Positions 56,009 to 64,000 of a stretch of 64,000 nucleotides of DNA are shown here, one piece after another. Numbering within the stretch: the stretch's first letter is position 1; the number at the start of each line of letters is the position of its first letter. Position numbers and translations under genes: made by a program. The notes under the pieces are model-generated. The model saw only the letters and a list, made by a program, of their open reading frames with translations, had not been told where the DNA came from and searched no databases. The stretch lies in contig FMBT01000346.1 of the NCBI GenBank assembly GCA_900095095.1, positions 62,001-126,000 on the forward strand. The letters run 5' to 3'. The DNA is from Fragilariopsis cylindrus CCMP1102 (Eukaryota > Bacillariophyta > Bacillariophyceae > Bacillariales > Bacillariaceae).

Positions 56009-57204
56009 ATGAAGTTTATCTTATCGATTGCTGCCCTATCCGCTGGCTCTGTTGCCGCCTTTGCTCCTTCGGCTTTCATGCCAAAGAGCCTTTCTGTTGC
56101 TTCCAGTAGCAGTTTGAACATGGCCCTTGCTGATGGTGTCAAACCTATCATCATCGGTGTTGCCGCTGATTCTGGTTGTGGAAAATCAACCTTCATGCGT
56201 CGTCTTACTAACATTTTCGGTGGAGATGTTGTTGGACCTCTTGGAGGTGGACACGGTACTGAAGGTGGATGGGAAACAAACACTTTGGTTTCCGACCTTA
56301 CCACTGTCATCTGTTTAGATGATTACCATATTAACGACCGTAACGGACGTAAGGAAAGTGGTCTTACCGCCCTAAACCCTATCGAGAACAACTTCGACCT
56401 TATGTTCGAACAGATCGCTGCACTCAAGAACGGAGACACTATCATGAAACCCATTTACAATCACGCAAACGGAACTCTTGACACACCCGAAAAGATCGAA
56501 GCCACTCCTATCATCATTTTCGAGGGTCTTCATCCTATGCACGACGACCGTGTCCGAGATCTTCTTGATTTCACCCTCTACCTTGATATCTCTGATGATG
56601 TCAAACTTAACTGGAAGGTCCAACGTGATATGGAAGAACGTGGTCACTCTCTTGAATCCATCATGGCCTCCATCGAAGCCCGTAAGCCTGATTTCGATGC
56701 CTTCATTGATCCACAAAAAAAGGATTCTGATATGATCATCGAAGTCCTCCCAACTGCTCTTGATAAAGACGACAAGAAGACTCTTCGTGTCCGATGCATC
56801 CAAAAGGAAGGTGTTTCTGATTTCTCCCCATGTTACTTATTCGACTCAGGTTCAACCATTGAATGGTCACCTGCTGCCGACAAACTTTCATCTCCTGCAC
56901 CAGGAATGAAACTAAGTACGGAACTGAAGATTACATGGGAAAACCATCCCAAGTTGTTGAAATGGACGGTAACTTCGACAACCTTCAAGAACTTGTTTAC
57001 ATCGAATCTGCTCTTTCCAACACCAAGACCAAGTACTACGGAGAACTTACACAAGCCATGCTTTCACTTGCCGATGCTCCTGGAAGTAACAACGGAACTG
57101 GACTTATGCAAACACTTGCTGCATTCGCCATCCGTGACTTGTACGAAAAGAAGTCCGCAATCGCTGCCAAGGCCCTAAACGAAAAGGCCGCCGCCAAAGC
57201 CTAA
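56009..57204 (+). CDS. PRK: Phosphoribulokinase, plastid precursor; one frame break
   Basis: The enzyme phosphorylates ribulose-5-phosphate in the Calvin cycle of the plastid stroma. The leader MKFILSIAALSAGSVA|AFAPSAF is a textbook diatom ASAFAP-type bipartite signal. The P-loop GVAADSGCGKST is at residues 50-61. VICLDDYHINDRNGRKESG, LNPIENNFDLMFEQI, KPIYNHANGTLDTPE and IIIFEGLHPMHDDRVRDLLD follow in the expected order. After LSSPAPGMKL the protein-like sequence continues in another frame (YGTEDYMGKPSQVVEMDGNF). One missing base near 56908-56914 restores 398 aa, ending in an Ala/Lys-rich tail. Codon use is notably C-ending compared with neighbours, as for highly expressed genes. The Cys pair used for thioredoxin control in plants corresponds to Cys57 and Cys102, but they are 45 residues apart rather than 39. 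Confidence 0.95.
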
Positions 57205-57798
57205 ACAATTAAATAAATTGTATAAATGCTACTCCTCCGATACTGCTTTTTAGGGGTGTTTCATTCTTTTTCTTTATGATTCATGAATAATGTAATTCTA
57301 ATATTATTAGATCCATTTTTATTTCTGATTAAAAAAAAACGCATATATCTATCATCTATTTTATTATTATATACTATCTAAAAGTAGCCGCCCGCAAGGG
57401 CGTGCAAGTCAACGGTCGACTCCCACTGTCACTACTATTCCCTATTGAATTAAAACATACAATTCATAGCAAGTTATGATAATGTATGACGTTCACTGAA
57501 ATGAGATATTTCTTATTTGATACTTCTTCACTTTCAAATGGAAAATCAAAACATATCATTTTTTGGACAAAGTGCTGCATGAATAGTACTACAATTTTTC
57601 TACTTTTTTAAAGTTCACTAATTAAGATAAATAGGACAAAAAGAACTTACACTTTAGGATGTAGTCGGTCTATAATGAGAAAAACAAAGTACAAGTATTA
57701 TTAGGATTACTTAAGATAAATTGACGATCTTGTTTTTATTTACAGCTATTTTTTTAGATATAGATCAATTAATAGGCATTAGTATATGTCATCTCTCA
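57205..57798. other. Intergenic between convergent PRK and TMEM164-like genes
   Basis: Mostly AT-rich. One GC-rich island at about 57384-57425 contains a perfect hairpin, CGCCC-GCAA-GGGCG (57389-57402), closed by a GNRA tetraloop. An AGTC/GACT pair follows. It may be part of the PRK 3' end or an unrecognised RNA element. Confidence 0.5.
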
Positions 57799-58755
57799 TC
57801 ACAAATGCTTTTTAGTTCCAATGTTTGTTGGTGTTGTTACTGTTAGATATTTCTTTTCAACAATTAAACATAATAATCGACTAAAGATATAAAGAAATGT
57901 AAGTAATGCAGTTGCCACTAATCGAAATGATTTACCCTTTAATACAAAATGATCATCTGGTGGATGTAACATAAAGTTTAGATTCAGTCCTGTATATACA
58001 GACATGACAGTAACAAATCCAAAGTAAAATATATAAAATATTAGACATGAAAATAGCCACCAATATGTATTATATACTAATACGGATGTTGTCGTTGTTG
58101 TTTTTGACTGTGGGTAACAAGAAACATTCTTATTAGCTTTGATATATAATAATGGTAAAATTAATAGTACAAAATGATTAAACCAATAAAATTCGTATTC
58201 ACCAAATCCAGTACAATCCTCTGTATTGGGAGTAACAATTGCAATTACAACTGAAAACAAATATGTTATTCTTAGCTGCAGTAAACATAATTGCAGGAAA
58301 GTATACGAATCTGGTATTATATAACATTGTAATACAGCTATTACCCATTGAATATTACATGGCATAACAATATAATAAATTTTGTTTTTAAAACCAGACA
58401 CTTTGAAGGAACAAACTACACATAAACAAAGTAATGATATCATTGGTACTCCCTTCGGATGTTGAATAATTTGTTGTTGTTGTTGTTGTTGTTTCGTTGT
58501 TGTCATCGCATGATCATCATTCGTCGAAATTTTACGTAATTTTGGAATTAGCCATACCAATATCATGCAACAAATAAAGATTCCAACAATTCCCTCTATA
58601 ACAAGTTGTTTCGGTTCCAATAACCAAGAACCAACACTTAATGCATGTTCATGATCAATATCTTTACAAAGTATATCGTTGTTGTAATCTGATTCTAATG
58701 ATTCAAAAGTATCGTCAACATCACACCCCCCTATTACAGAAACATGGTTCATCAT
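57799..58755 (-). CDS. TMEM164-like multi-pass membrane protein
   Basis: A single exon of 318 aa, starting MMNHVSVIGG. After an acidic lumenal or extracellular N-terminus there are about seven hydrophobic segments, for example LVIEGIVGIFICCMILVWLI, SLLCLCVVCSFKVSGF, and LFSVVIAIVTPN. Features reminiscent of TMEM164 are IVMPCNIQWVIAVLQCYII (a Cys after Pro in the third segment), FYWFNHFVLLILPLLYI (the conserved His) and LHPPDDHFVLKGKSFR near the last helix. TMEM164 has been described as an acyltransferase in ether-lipid synthesis that relies on a Cys and a His; the counterpart residues seem present here. The assignment rests on these motifs only. A Gln run (about residues 89-95) is low-complexity. 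Confidence 0.65.
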   Translation of the reverse strand: MMNHVSVIGGCDVDDTFESLESDYNNDILCKDIDHEHALSVGSWLLEPKQLVIEGIVGIFICCMILVWLIPKLRKISTNDDHAMTTTKQQQQQQQIIQHPKGVPMISLLCLCVVCSFKVSGFKNKIYYIVMPCNIQWVIAVLQCYIIPDSYTFLQLCLLQLRITYLFSVVIAIVTPNTEDCTGFGEYEFYWFNHFVLLILPLLYIKANKNVSCYPQSKTTTTTSVLVYNTYWWLFSCLIFYIFYFGFVTVMSVYTGLNLNFMLHPPDDHFVLKGKSFRLVATALLTFLYIFSRLLCLIVEKKYLTVTTPTNIGTKKHL

Positions 58756-60213
58756 CGAAACCTCTAGGAGGAATCTTACAAAGATATGGATTGATGTTGT
58801 AAAGAGCAGCAGAAATATTGGTCAAAACGTGGGATAATGGCATTGTAATTGCTTTTCTTTGATGTGTATTGTTTGTCGTTTCTCTCTCTCTCTCTCTCTC
58901 TCTATTCTTTTGAGACCCGTCTACGTAATTACGTGGGTTTTTTACTGGTATACTTGTATGGTGACGACGACGATCTCGATGGTGGCGATGACGACCACTT
59001 GTCCGATTCGAAGATTTGCAATGATGGGAATTATGAATTCTTGATTTCTCTATGGGATAAATAAAGCGAATGCATGATTGCGAATGAATGGCAAATGATA
59101 AAAAATAAACGCCGATGATGGGTCAATGACGAGAGACTACTTCAGTACTGCTAATAATCTACAAAATACAAACTGTAATTGTAAATCGTAAATCTTAAAG
59201 TTACGATTGGTAAGTTTTTGAGCATTCGACAATTCGTCACGCGCGAAATTGTACCTGTTTGGCGTATCAATGGCAGACCACTTGAAGTGGCTATATAATA
59301 TGTTCAGATACTAAGTAGCAGCATACATTCAATATAATATATGATACTGATCGCAATAGGAATAGTACTTAATGCCATGTTGAGCATTATTACCACATCA
59401 TAGCTAATATTATTTGATGGACTTTAAAAGATATTTTATATTTAAGTATAAAGCAAAACAATTTAAGCTGTATCACTTCCTGTTTTTGATCAGCCTTGTT
59501 CTCGCTTACAATTGTAACTTCAACTATACAACTGATTGGCTGAAATTCAAAACATGACTGATGATCGATGATGACTATTTTCCTATCTATTAAAGCTACA
59601 ACCAATTCTTTCTTCTGTATATCTTACAGTCTACCTAGAAGTAAGGTGCAAACTCTGTAGAAAAATCTGCTCCTGAAGCTGAATCAAGCCATGGAGCATA
59701 TAGTTACTGACATGTTTACACGGATATCTCAATGATATGAGATAGTAGTAGTAGTAGTAGTACGAGATCAGTAAATATTTTCAATGTATAATTATTATGG
59801 CAAACATGGAGTGTCCGAGAAATTGATCAACTCCTTCTCAATTTTTTTTAAGAACGCAAAATCAATTCGTCGTGTTACTTTTCAGTGTTCTCGTTTGTAT
59901 CATTGATGTCACTGTTACACTTTTCAGTGTTCTCGTTTTTCATTTATTTCCAAGCCTTGATATGAGGAAGGTGAAAAGAACCAAAGCCTATCCATAAAAG
60001 TATATATAATTTCCGCATGCCCTAATTGAGAATTTCGAGATTCGGCGAGAGAACAGAAGAAATACTCCGAAGAAATAATGATATCTTAATCTTACACGGG
60101 AAACTCGTCTCGCGAACTTCGAATTGATATCACTGCAAAAATAGAACGCTTTCTCTCATAAATTCTCAAATAAGAAAGAACGGAAGAAAAAGCATCTCAA
60201 TCAAAAAAAAAAC
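58756..60213. other. Intergenic region; left copy of a 29-bp direct repeat
   Basis: No gene recognised. It contains a TC dinucleotide run near 58881-58902, a GTAGTAGTA run near 59745-59761, a doubled TTTTCAGTGTTCTCGTTT word (59879-59896 and 59923-59940), and the 29-bp repeat described separately. The last 150 bases form the leader of the SnoaL-like gene. Confidence 0.55.
59121..59149 (+). repeat. 29-bp direct repeat, left copy
   Basis: GGTCAATGACGAGAGACTAC followed by TTCAGTACT. An exact second copy lies at 61642-61670. Identity ends sharply on both sides. Confidence 0.95.
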
Positions 60214-60670
60214 ATGACTATCACTCACGAACAAGGTAAGAAGTTTGCAGCGGATATTATGGCTGCTTTTGCGGATGGATTCAAAGCAAACAACCATCTC
60301 GAAACGACTTCTGGGCTAGTGGCGGATACGATCAGCTGGGATTGGTCCGATGGAGCCATAGGCGAAGGCCCAAAAGAGGAGATCTTTGATCATATGAAGA
60401 ACACTTGGGGGTTCATGGTCGATACCTTCATGCTTGTTTCGCCGACCGTCGTCGTGGACACGACCCACGACAAAGTTGTTATCACCAGCCAATTGGTCAT
60501 CAACATTACGGGCGGTTTGAAGGATCAGAACAATCCTATTTTGAACACCGTCTGTTCATTTTCAAGCTCGACGATACCGGTAAATTGTGCCGCTGGGAGG
60601 GATACTGGGACCAGGCCGCACCGAACTTGCTCCCGCTATGGGAAAGGTCACCGAAGCGCTTAAAGCATAA
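60214..60670 (+). CDS. SnoaL/NTF2-like fold protein; two frame breaks
   Basis: The N-terminal part (KKFAADIMAAFADGFKAN, TISWDWSDGAIGEGPKEEIF, then VVVDTTHDKVVITSQLVINI) has the cone-shaped alpha+beta pattern of SnoaL-like polyketide cyclase/isomerase proteins. The rest (EHRLFIFKLDDTGKLCRWEG then YWDQAAP; ending MGKVTEALKA) lies in two other frames. One base is missing near 60538-60540 and one near 60620-60623; with both, the protein is 152 aa, the usual family size. The fold hosts small-molecule-binding enzymes and many proteins of unknown function. Base composition is richer in G+C than the surroundings, and the gene lies inside the segment bounded by the 29-bp direct repeats. Confidence 0.7.
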
Positions 60671-60839
60671 ATAGCAGAAACAGAACGAAGCACCTCCATA
60701 GCAACGACGAATCAAAGTAATGTATTTGATTGAGAGAAGGACTCGACGCCGCTTCGATGATTTTTTGATGACACATGATCTATTCTTACGTAGGACTAGG
60801 TAATAATAATATAGCGCCATTACATTGCATAATTTCTAT

Positions 60840-61385
60840 TCATAGGTTTTATTTGTAGGATGGGAAGAAAGACCGGGAGCAATTGATCCGTCAATTCTGC
60901 AGCCTTTTTGTAACAACGAGCTTTGCTGTCTGGATCGTCCCATAGAAACTTGATTTTACGGCTTTTGCCGCCTCCACTCAAATCCACAATCACCATCGTA
61001 CGAATGCAGCAAATCCAAATATCATAGGAGAGTGCGTATGTACATCCGACGGCTTCTTATGAAGGCGTTGGTGTGCCGAAAATCTTGGAATGACTCGATT
61101 ACGCGATTAAGAACAACATCAAACATTTTTCTCCTCGAGGGGAACGCGGAGGAAACTGTGCATGATTTTCTCACGATGTGAACCATCAATTTTTCTTCCT
61201 CTGGAAGGCAAAAGGGCTACCAAGGGCAATACCGTCGGTGTCAAGCAGGGGGTTGCTGTGGAAGCCCCGTGGCAACCCTTTTTGAAGAGTTTTGTAAGAG
61301 GCTTGGCAAAGTGATTCGACATGGCAGTTGCCAACCATATTATTACAAGCAAAAGGGAATGGAACCCTGAAACTGTAGCCTTGAG
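60840..61385 (-). pseudogene. Broken minus-strand gene, family not recognised
   Basis: Several short minus-strand frames have clear protein character but are interrupted by frame changes and stops. One piece, at about 60850-61050, reads LSYDIWICCIRTMVIVDLS and then IKFLWDDPDSKARCYKKAAE. Another, at about 61130-61200, reads DGSHREKIMHSFLRVPLEEK. A third, at about 61205-61290, reads LPRGFHSNPLLDTDGIALGS. G+C is higher than in flanking DNA. It may be a decayed host gene or an error-rich copy of a working one. I do not recognise the family. Confidence 0.4.
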
Positions 61386-61429
61386 AGCAAATTAGAGATT
61401 CCTTATAGCGAGGCCACTAGGGCGCCCGA

Positions 61430-61509
61430 CCCCCCCCCCCCCCTTCCAGTACAAATGCGTGTTGTTTGAAGGAACGATTTTTTTTTACCAGTTGATTTCC
61501 GGGGGGGGG
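61430..61509. repeat. Homopolymer C14 and G9 pair
   Basis: Fourteen C residues (61430-61443) and nine G residues (61501-61509) are separated by 57 bases that include a T8 run. The two could pair as a G-C stem. Such runs are also prone to assembly error. Confidence 0.85.
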
Positions 61510-61641
61510 CGTGAAAGTAGTTATATGTATGCGAAATCTGTGAGTTGTTTACGGCCGAAGTCCCAAGTCCATATCACTGATAGTGTACTTGTAGACGATA
61601 AGCTATCTGATGGAATTTTTAAAACGACGCTGGTTCGTGGT

Positions 61642-61670
61642 GGTCAATGACGAGAGACTACTTCAGTACT
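61642..61670 (+). repeat. 29-bp direct repeat, right copy
   Basis: Exact copy of 59121-59149, in the same orientation and 2521 bases downstream. Confidence 0.95.
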
Positions 61671-61825
61671 ATCCAATTTTCTTTTAAATTTTTAAATTTA
61701 TGATTTCTTTAAAATCTAAAATCTTCATCTTCATCTTCATTCAAAGAAGCTGAAGGCATTCCACAGCTCTACAACTATAGCAACACTAATAGGCTTATAA
61801 CGTTCCTTTTCTTCCGAATTGTAGT

Positions 61826-62419
61826 ATGGGGTCACGCTTAATATGTACGAGAATAATAAGCGCATCGAAACGGCAATGGGGGATAATAATATTGCGTGAT
61901 ATGCCCATGATGATGATAATGACGCCAGTAAGACGAGTACCGTCATCGTCACCAATAACCAACTTTTATCTTACGACGACGACGAGAACAGCAGTAATTG
62001 ACGAGGACACAACATCAACATCAATGACGTCCAAAAACAAGAAGAATCCGCCATTATATCTTCATGTTGGACCGTCTGGTGATTGTTGGACTGGACATTC
62101 AATATTTGCCGCGAAACACAATCAACCAGGTTATATTAAAAGTGTACCATTGATGAAGATACAACAAGTACTGATGATGTACGATGATGGTAGTGAAGAC
62201 AATGATGATGATGACACCCATGATGATGATAATAATGACGATGAAGAAGAAACACCATTAGTATTAGGTGATATACTAATTGAAATATTGGAACAATATC
62301 CAGAAATTGCACATGAAATTTATGATACAGAATGCATCCCTAAAAAGTTACAACAGTATCTACTTGAAGAAGAGGACATTATTTCTATGATACTATCGAA
62401 AAACAAGAAAAGAAAATGA
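61826..62419 (+). CDS. Conserved-looking protein of unknown function (GPSGDCWTG / FAAKH)
   Basis: A single exon of 197 aa with a basic N-terminus, possibly organelle-directed (MGSRLICTRIISASKRQWG). The ordered core begins near residue 70 with PPLYLHVGPSGDCWTGHSIF, then AAKHNQPGYIKSVPLMK. After an Asp/Asn-rich loop the end reads LGDILIEILEQYPEIAHEIY and DTECIPKKLQQYLLEEEDII. The GPSGDCWTG...FAAKH..PGY segment looks like a conserved motif, but I cannot name the family. The Asp run is low-complexity. The true start could be a later ATG, such as the one before TSKNKKNPP. Confidence 0.6.
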   Translation: MGSRLICTRIISASKRQWGIIILRDMPMMMIMTPVRRVPSSSPITNFYLTTTTRTAVIDEDTTSTSMTSKNKKNPPLYLHVGPSGDCWTGHSIFAAKHNQPGYIKSVPLMKIQQVLMMYDDGSEDNDDDDTHDDDNNDDEEETPLVLGDILIEILEQYPEIAHEIYDTECIPKKLQQYLLEEEDIISMILSKNKKRK

Positions 62420-62677
62420 TAGTAGTAATAATTCGTGATGCATGATATCAATCAATTAATTGCTATGTACTGTATGTGTGTTTCTACAAATCAGACGTCG
62501 TTTATTATATGATATCATCGATTCTTGTTTTATTAAATACACAGCAGCAATAACGGTAGATTATGCATCTGTCATTCACGATCTTGTTTCCTCTTATTGT
62601 CCCCATCTTTATAATATTATATCTATCTCTATTTTTATACCACTATCGCAAACACAAAACACTCGTATACTGTTAGA

Positions 62678-63585
62678 CTAGGTCCGTTCCATCTTTTGTG
62701 ATTCTTCTACTTGATTCAAAATCATATTAGCAACAGCTTCACCACAACCTTCCTCTAGTATTAAGAATATTTTCCCTGTACCTCTTGTATCAAATCGACT
62801 TTCTACTTCAACTAAATCTTTACCTTTTGAACAACAGAATGTTCTATGACAACATGGTGCTGGGATACCCATAACATCAACATCATCAACTTTACTTAAA
62901 TCAATATTCTTGGATACGTAACTTGCACCGAAACAAAATAATCGTACTGGACCACATCGTACCGGTTGGACTTTCTTTACCTTTAAATGATTACATGTCA
63001 ATTTGTCTATATAGGATATTGCAAAATATTAGAAGAAGAAAGGGTGGGGCGGGAAGAATATGAAGGTACGATATTGTGAGAGATGTCATCAAACGGAAAG
63101 CAATCTGGTATTCGAGCAAAACAGTACGGCTTTTTCAACTTACAAGTGCTTGGATCCACTGGACAAAATCCATTACATGTAAAACATGTCCTATCGCAAT
63201 CTGAAAAGAATATACGTTCTTCTCCTTCCCAAAATGATTCAATTCGTTTATTGTAGCGTTATCTTCTTGATAAATCCTTTAAATGGTGTTTAAACATAAG
63301 CCGGTCACCAACAATATCAATCCCCATTTGTTTTAAATCATCATCATTTAATAACGGTGCTAATTGACCTGTAATTTTATGTTTTTGTAATGTATCATAA
63401 TATTCACTCAAACCCCGCTTCCGAAAGAATATCCCGAGCTGTTTAGGTGACCATGTATGATAATCAGATAATATGTCTTCATTATTACCGGTAGTGTTAC
63501 TGTCTGGCATCGCCCTGTAGCGGGGACTGTGACTACTTGCATCAGCAGTATTAGTGTCGTAAGGATGATGTTTTGCTGTCATCAT
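62678..63585 (-). CDS. SAM-domain plus Cys-rich domain protein; in-frame stop between the domains
   Basis: Exon 1 is 63585-63144 and exon 2 is 63006-62678; the 137-nt intron is GTAAGT..TATAG and splits the Tyr codon of PST|YKLT. The N-terminal sterile alpha motif is at about residues 44-107: TWSPKQLGIFFRKRGLSEYY, then APLLNDDDLKQMGIDIVGDR. A TAA at 63259-63261 interrupts the frame right after LKDLSRR. The same frame then continues with RYNKRIESFWEGEERIFFSD, CDRTCFTCNGFCPVDPST and, after splicing, TCNHLKVKKVQPVRCGPV, VDDVDVMGIPAPCCHRTFCC and EEGCGEAVANMILNQVEESQ. Because both sides share one frame and the second part keeps its intron and Cys pattern, the stop is either a base error, a recent mutation or recoded. 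SAM domains mediate protein association; the Cys-rich part is unassigned. Confidence 0.72.
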
Positions 63586-64000
63586 TTATGTTTTTTTTAT
63601 AATTTGAAATACCAATTCGTAATTTATCGATCATCGATCTCGAATCGGTACCATGTCGGTAAAACTATTTACTGTATGTGTTCATGATGTGTTCTTTCTT
63701 GTATCGAATTCAAAATGCTCATTTCAGATTGATTCGATTCTGATGCTCCTCCTCATTTTTTTCTCGCCTCGCGCGCGCCGTGCACTGATTGGTTGAAGGA
63801 GATTATAAAAATCCTTGTTGAAATTAAAAATAGCATTCATTCTGATTTCAAAAAAAATCGCATCCAATAAATGAGAACAATGATGCTGTAACAGCAACAC
63901 AAAAGCAATAATATTTTGCATTTCCTTTATTGAATTTCGACACGGCAAATTCATTTCCACCATTCCATTCGGTTTAATAGTAGTAGCAGTATGAGTCGAT
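63586..64000. other. Window end, intergenic
   Basis: Upstream region of the SAM-domain gene. A GC-rich word, CTCGCCTCGCGCGCGCCGTG, lies near 63763-63782. A short minus-strand frame (63724-63963) has no protein-like conservation and was not called. Confidence 0.6.

Noticed and set aside
3352-60670. Programmed ribosomal frameshifting as a common explanation for the frame breaks
   Set aside because: Break sites share no slippery heptamer or stop context, and both +1 and -1 changes occur within single genes.
63724-63963. 79-codon minus-strand frame at the window end
   Set aside because: AT-rich chance frame without homology or good start context; it lies in the likely upstream region of the SAM-domain gene.
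1-64000. Transposons, virus-derived elements and CRISPR arrays
   Set aside because: I found no reverse transcriptase, integrase, transposase or capsid-like frame, no long terminal repeats, and no regularly spaced repeat array.

Overview
The window looks like nuclear DNA of a diatom or closely related stramenopile alga. It is AT-rich, with short GT-AG introns (65 to 452 nt), many Asn/Thr/Ser runs in proteins, and several N-termini that pair a signal peptide with an aromatic residue at the predicted cleavage site (AA|FAP in phosphoribulokinase, AMA|FTP in threonyl-tRNA synthetase, CHA|WAP in transhydrogenase). That last feature is the hallmark of import into a complex red-lineage plastid. Genes lie on both strands without operons. 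Many neighbours are divergent pairs sharing a short promoter region, or convergent pairs.

Layout. 0-3.3 kb: one tRNA-Ser(AGA) and otherwise gene-poor DNA. 3.3-9 kb: a nucleophile-less alpha/beta-hydrolase, a small bromodomain protein, and a membrane-anchored SET/Rubisco-LSMT-like methyltransferase. 9-16 kb: ribosomal protein eL37 (exon 1 is only the ATG), a plastid-type threonyl-tRNA synthetase, and a four-exon vWA protein ending in four Trp repeats. 16-29 kb: a plastid SH3-like small protein, a PHO80-type cyclin, PEX11, an Mpv17/PMP22 protein, a DNAJC11-like protein without a J domain, and the rRNA-processing factor EFG1. 29-44 kb: an unknown plastid-targeted protein, ALG6, a kinesin-light-chain-like TPR protein, a Cys-rich GPI-type secreted protein, a second SET/LSMT-like paralogue, and a METTL21-type methyltransferase. 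44-54 kb: fused proton-translocating NAD(P) transhydrogenase with plastid-type leader, Tic22, an S49 (SohB-like) peptidase, and an EDR2-C/DUF1336 protein. 54-64 kb: phosphoribulokinase, a TMEM164-like protein, and a segment bounded by a 29-bp direct repeat that holds a SnoaL-like gene and a decayed minus-strand gene. Two conserved proteins of unknown role close the window.

How the genes relate: the plastid set (PRK, Tic22, ThrRS, transhydrogenase, the SH3-like protein and the unknown at 29-32 kb) covers carbon fixation, protein import, translation and redox. The rest is housekeeping: peroxisome division, N-glycosylation, rRNA maturation, methylation. Nothing suggests a co-transcribed pathway.

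A pattern crosses gene boundaries. Ten single-base reading-frame breaks lie in seven otherwise well-conserved genes, often in or beside short homopolymers. Splice phases before and after each break agree with exactly one base too many or too few, so residual assembly indels are the simplest explanation. The most novel-looking item is the vWA protein at 13.6-15.7 kb, with a four-fold repeat whose flanking Trp residues are spaced exactly 21 residues apart.
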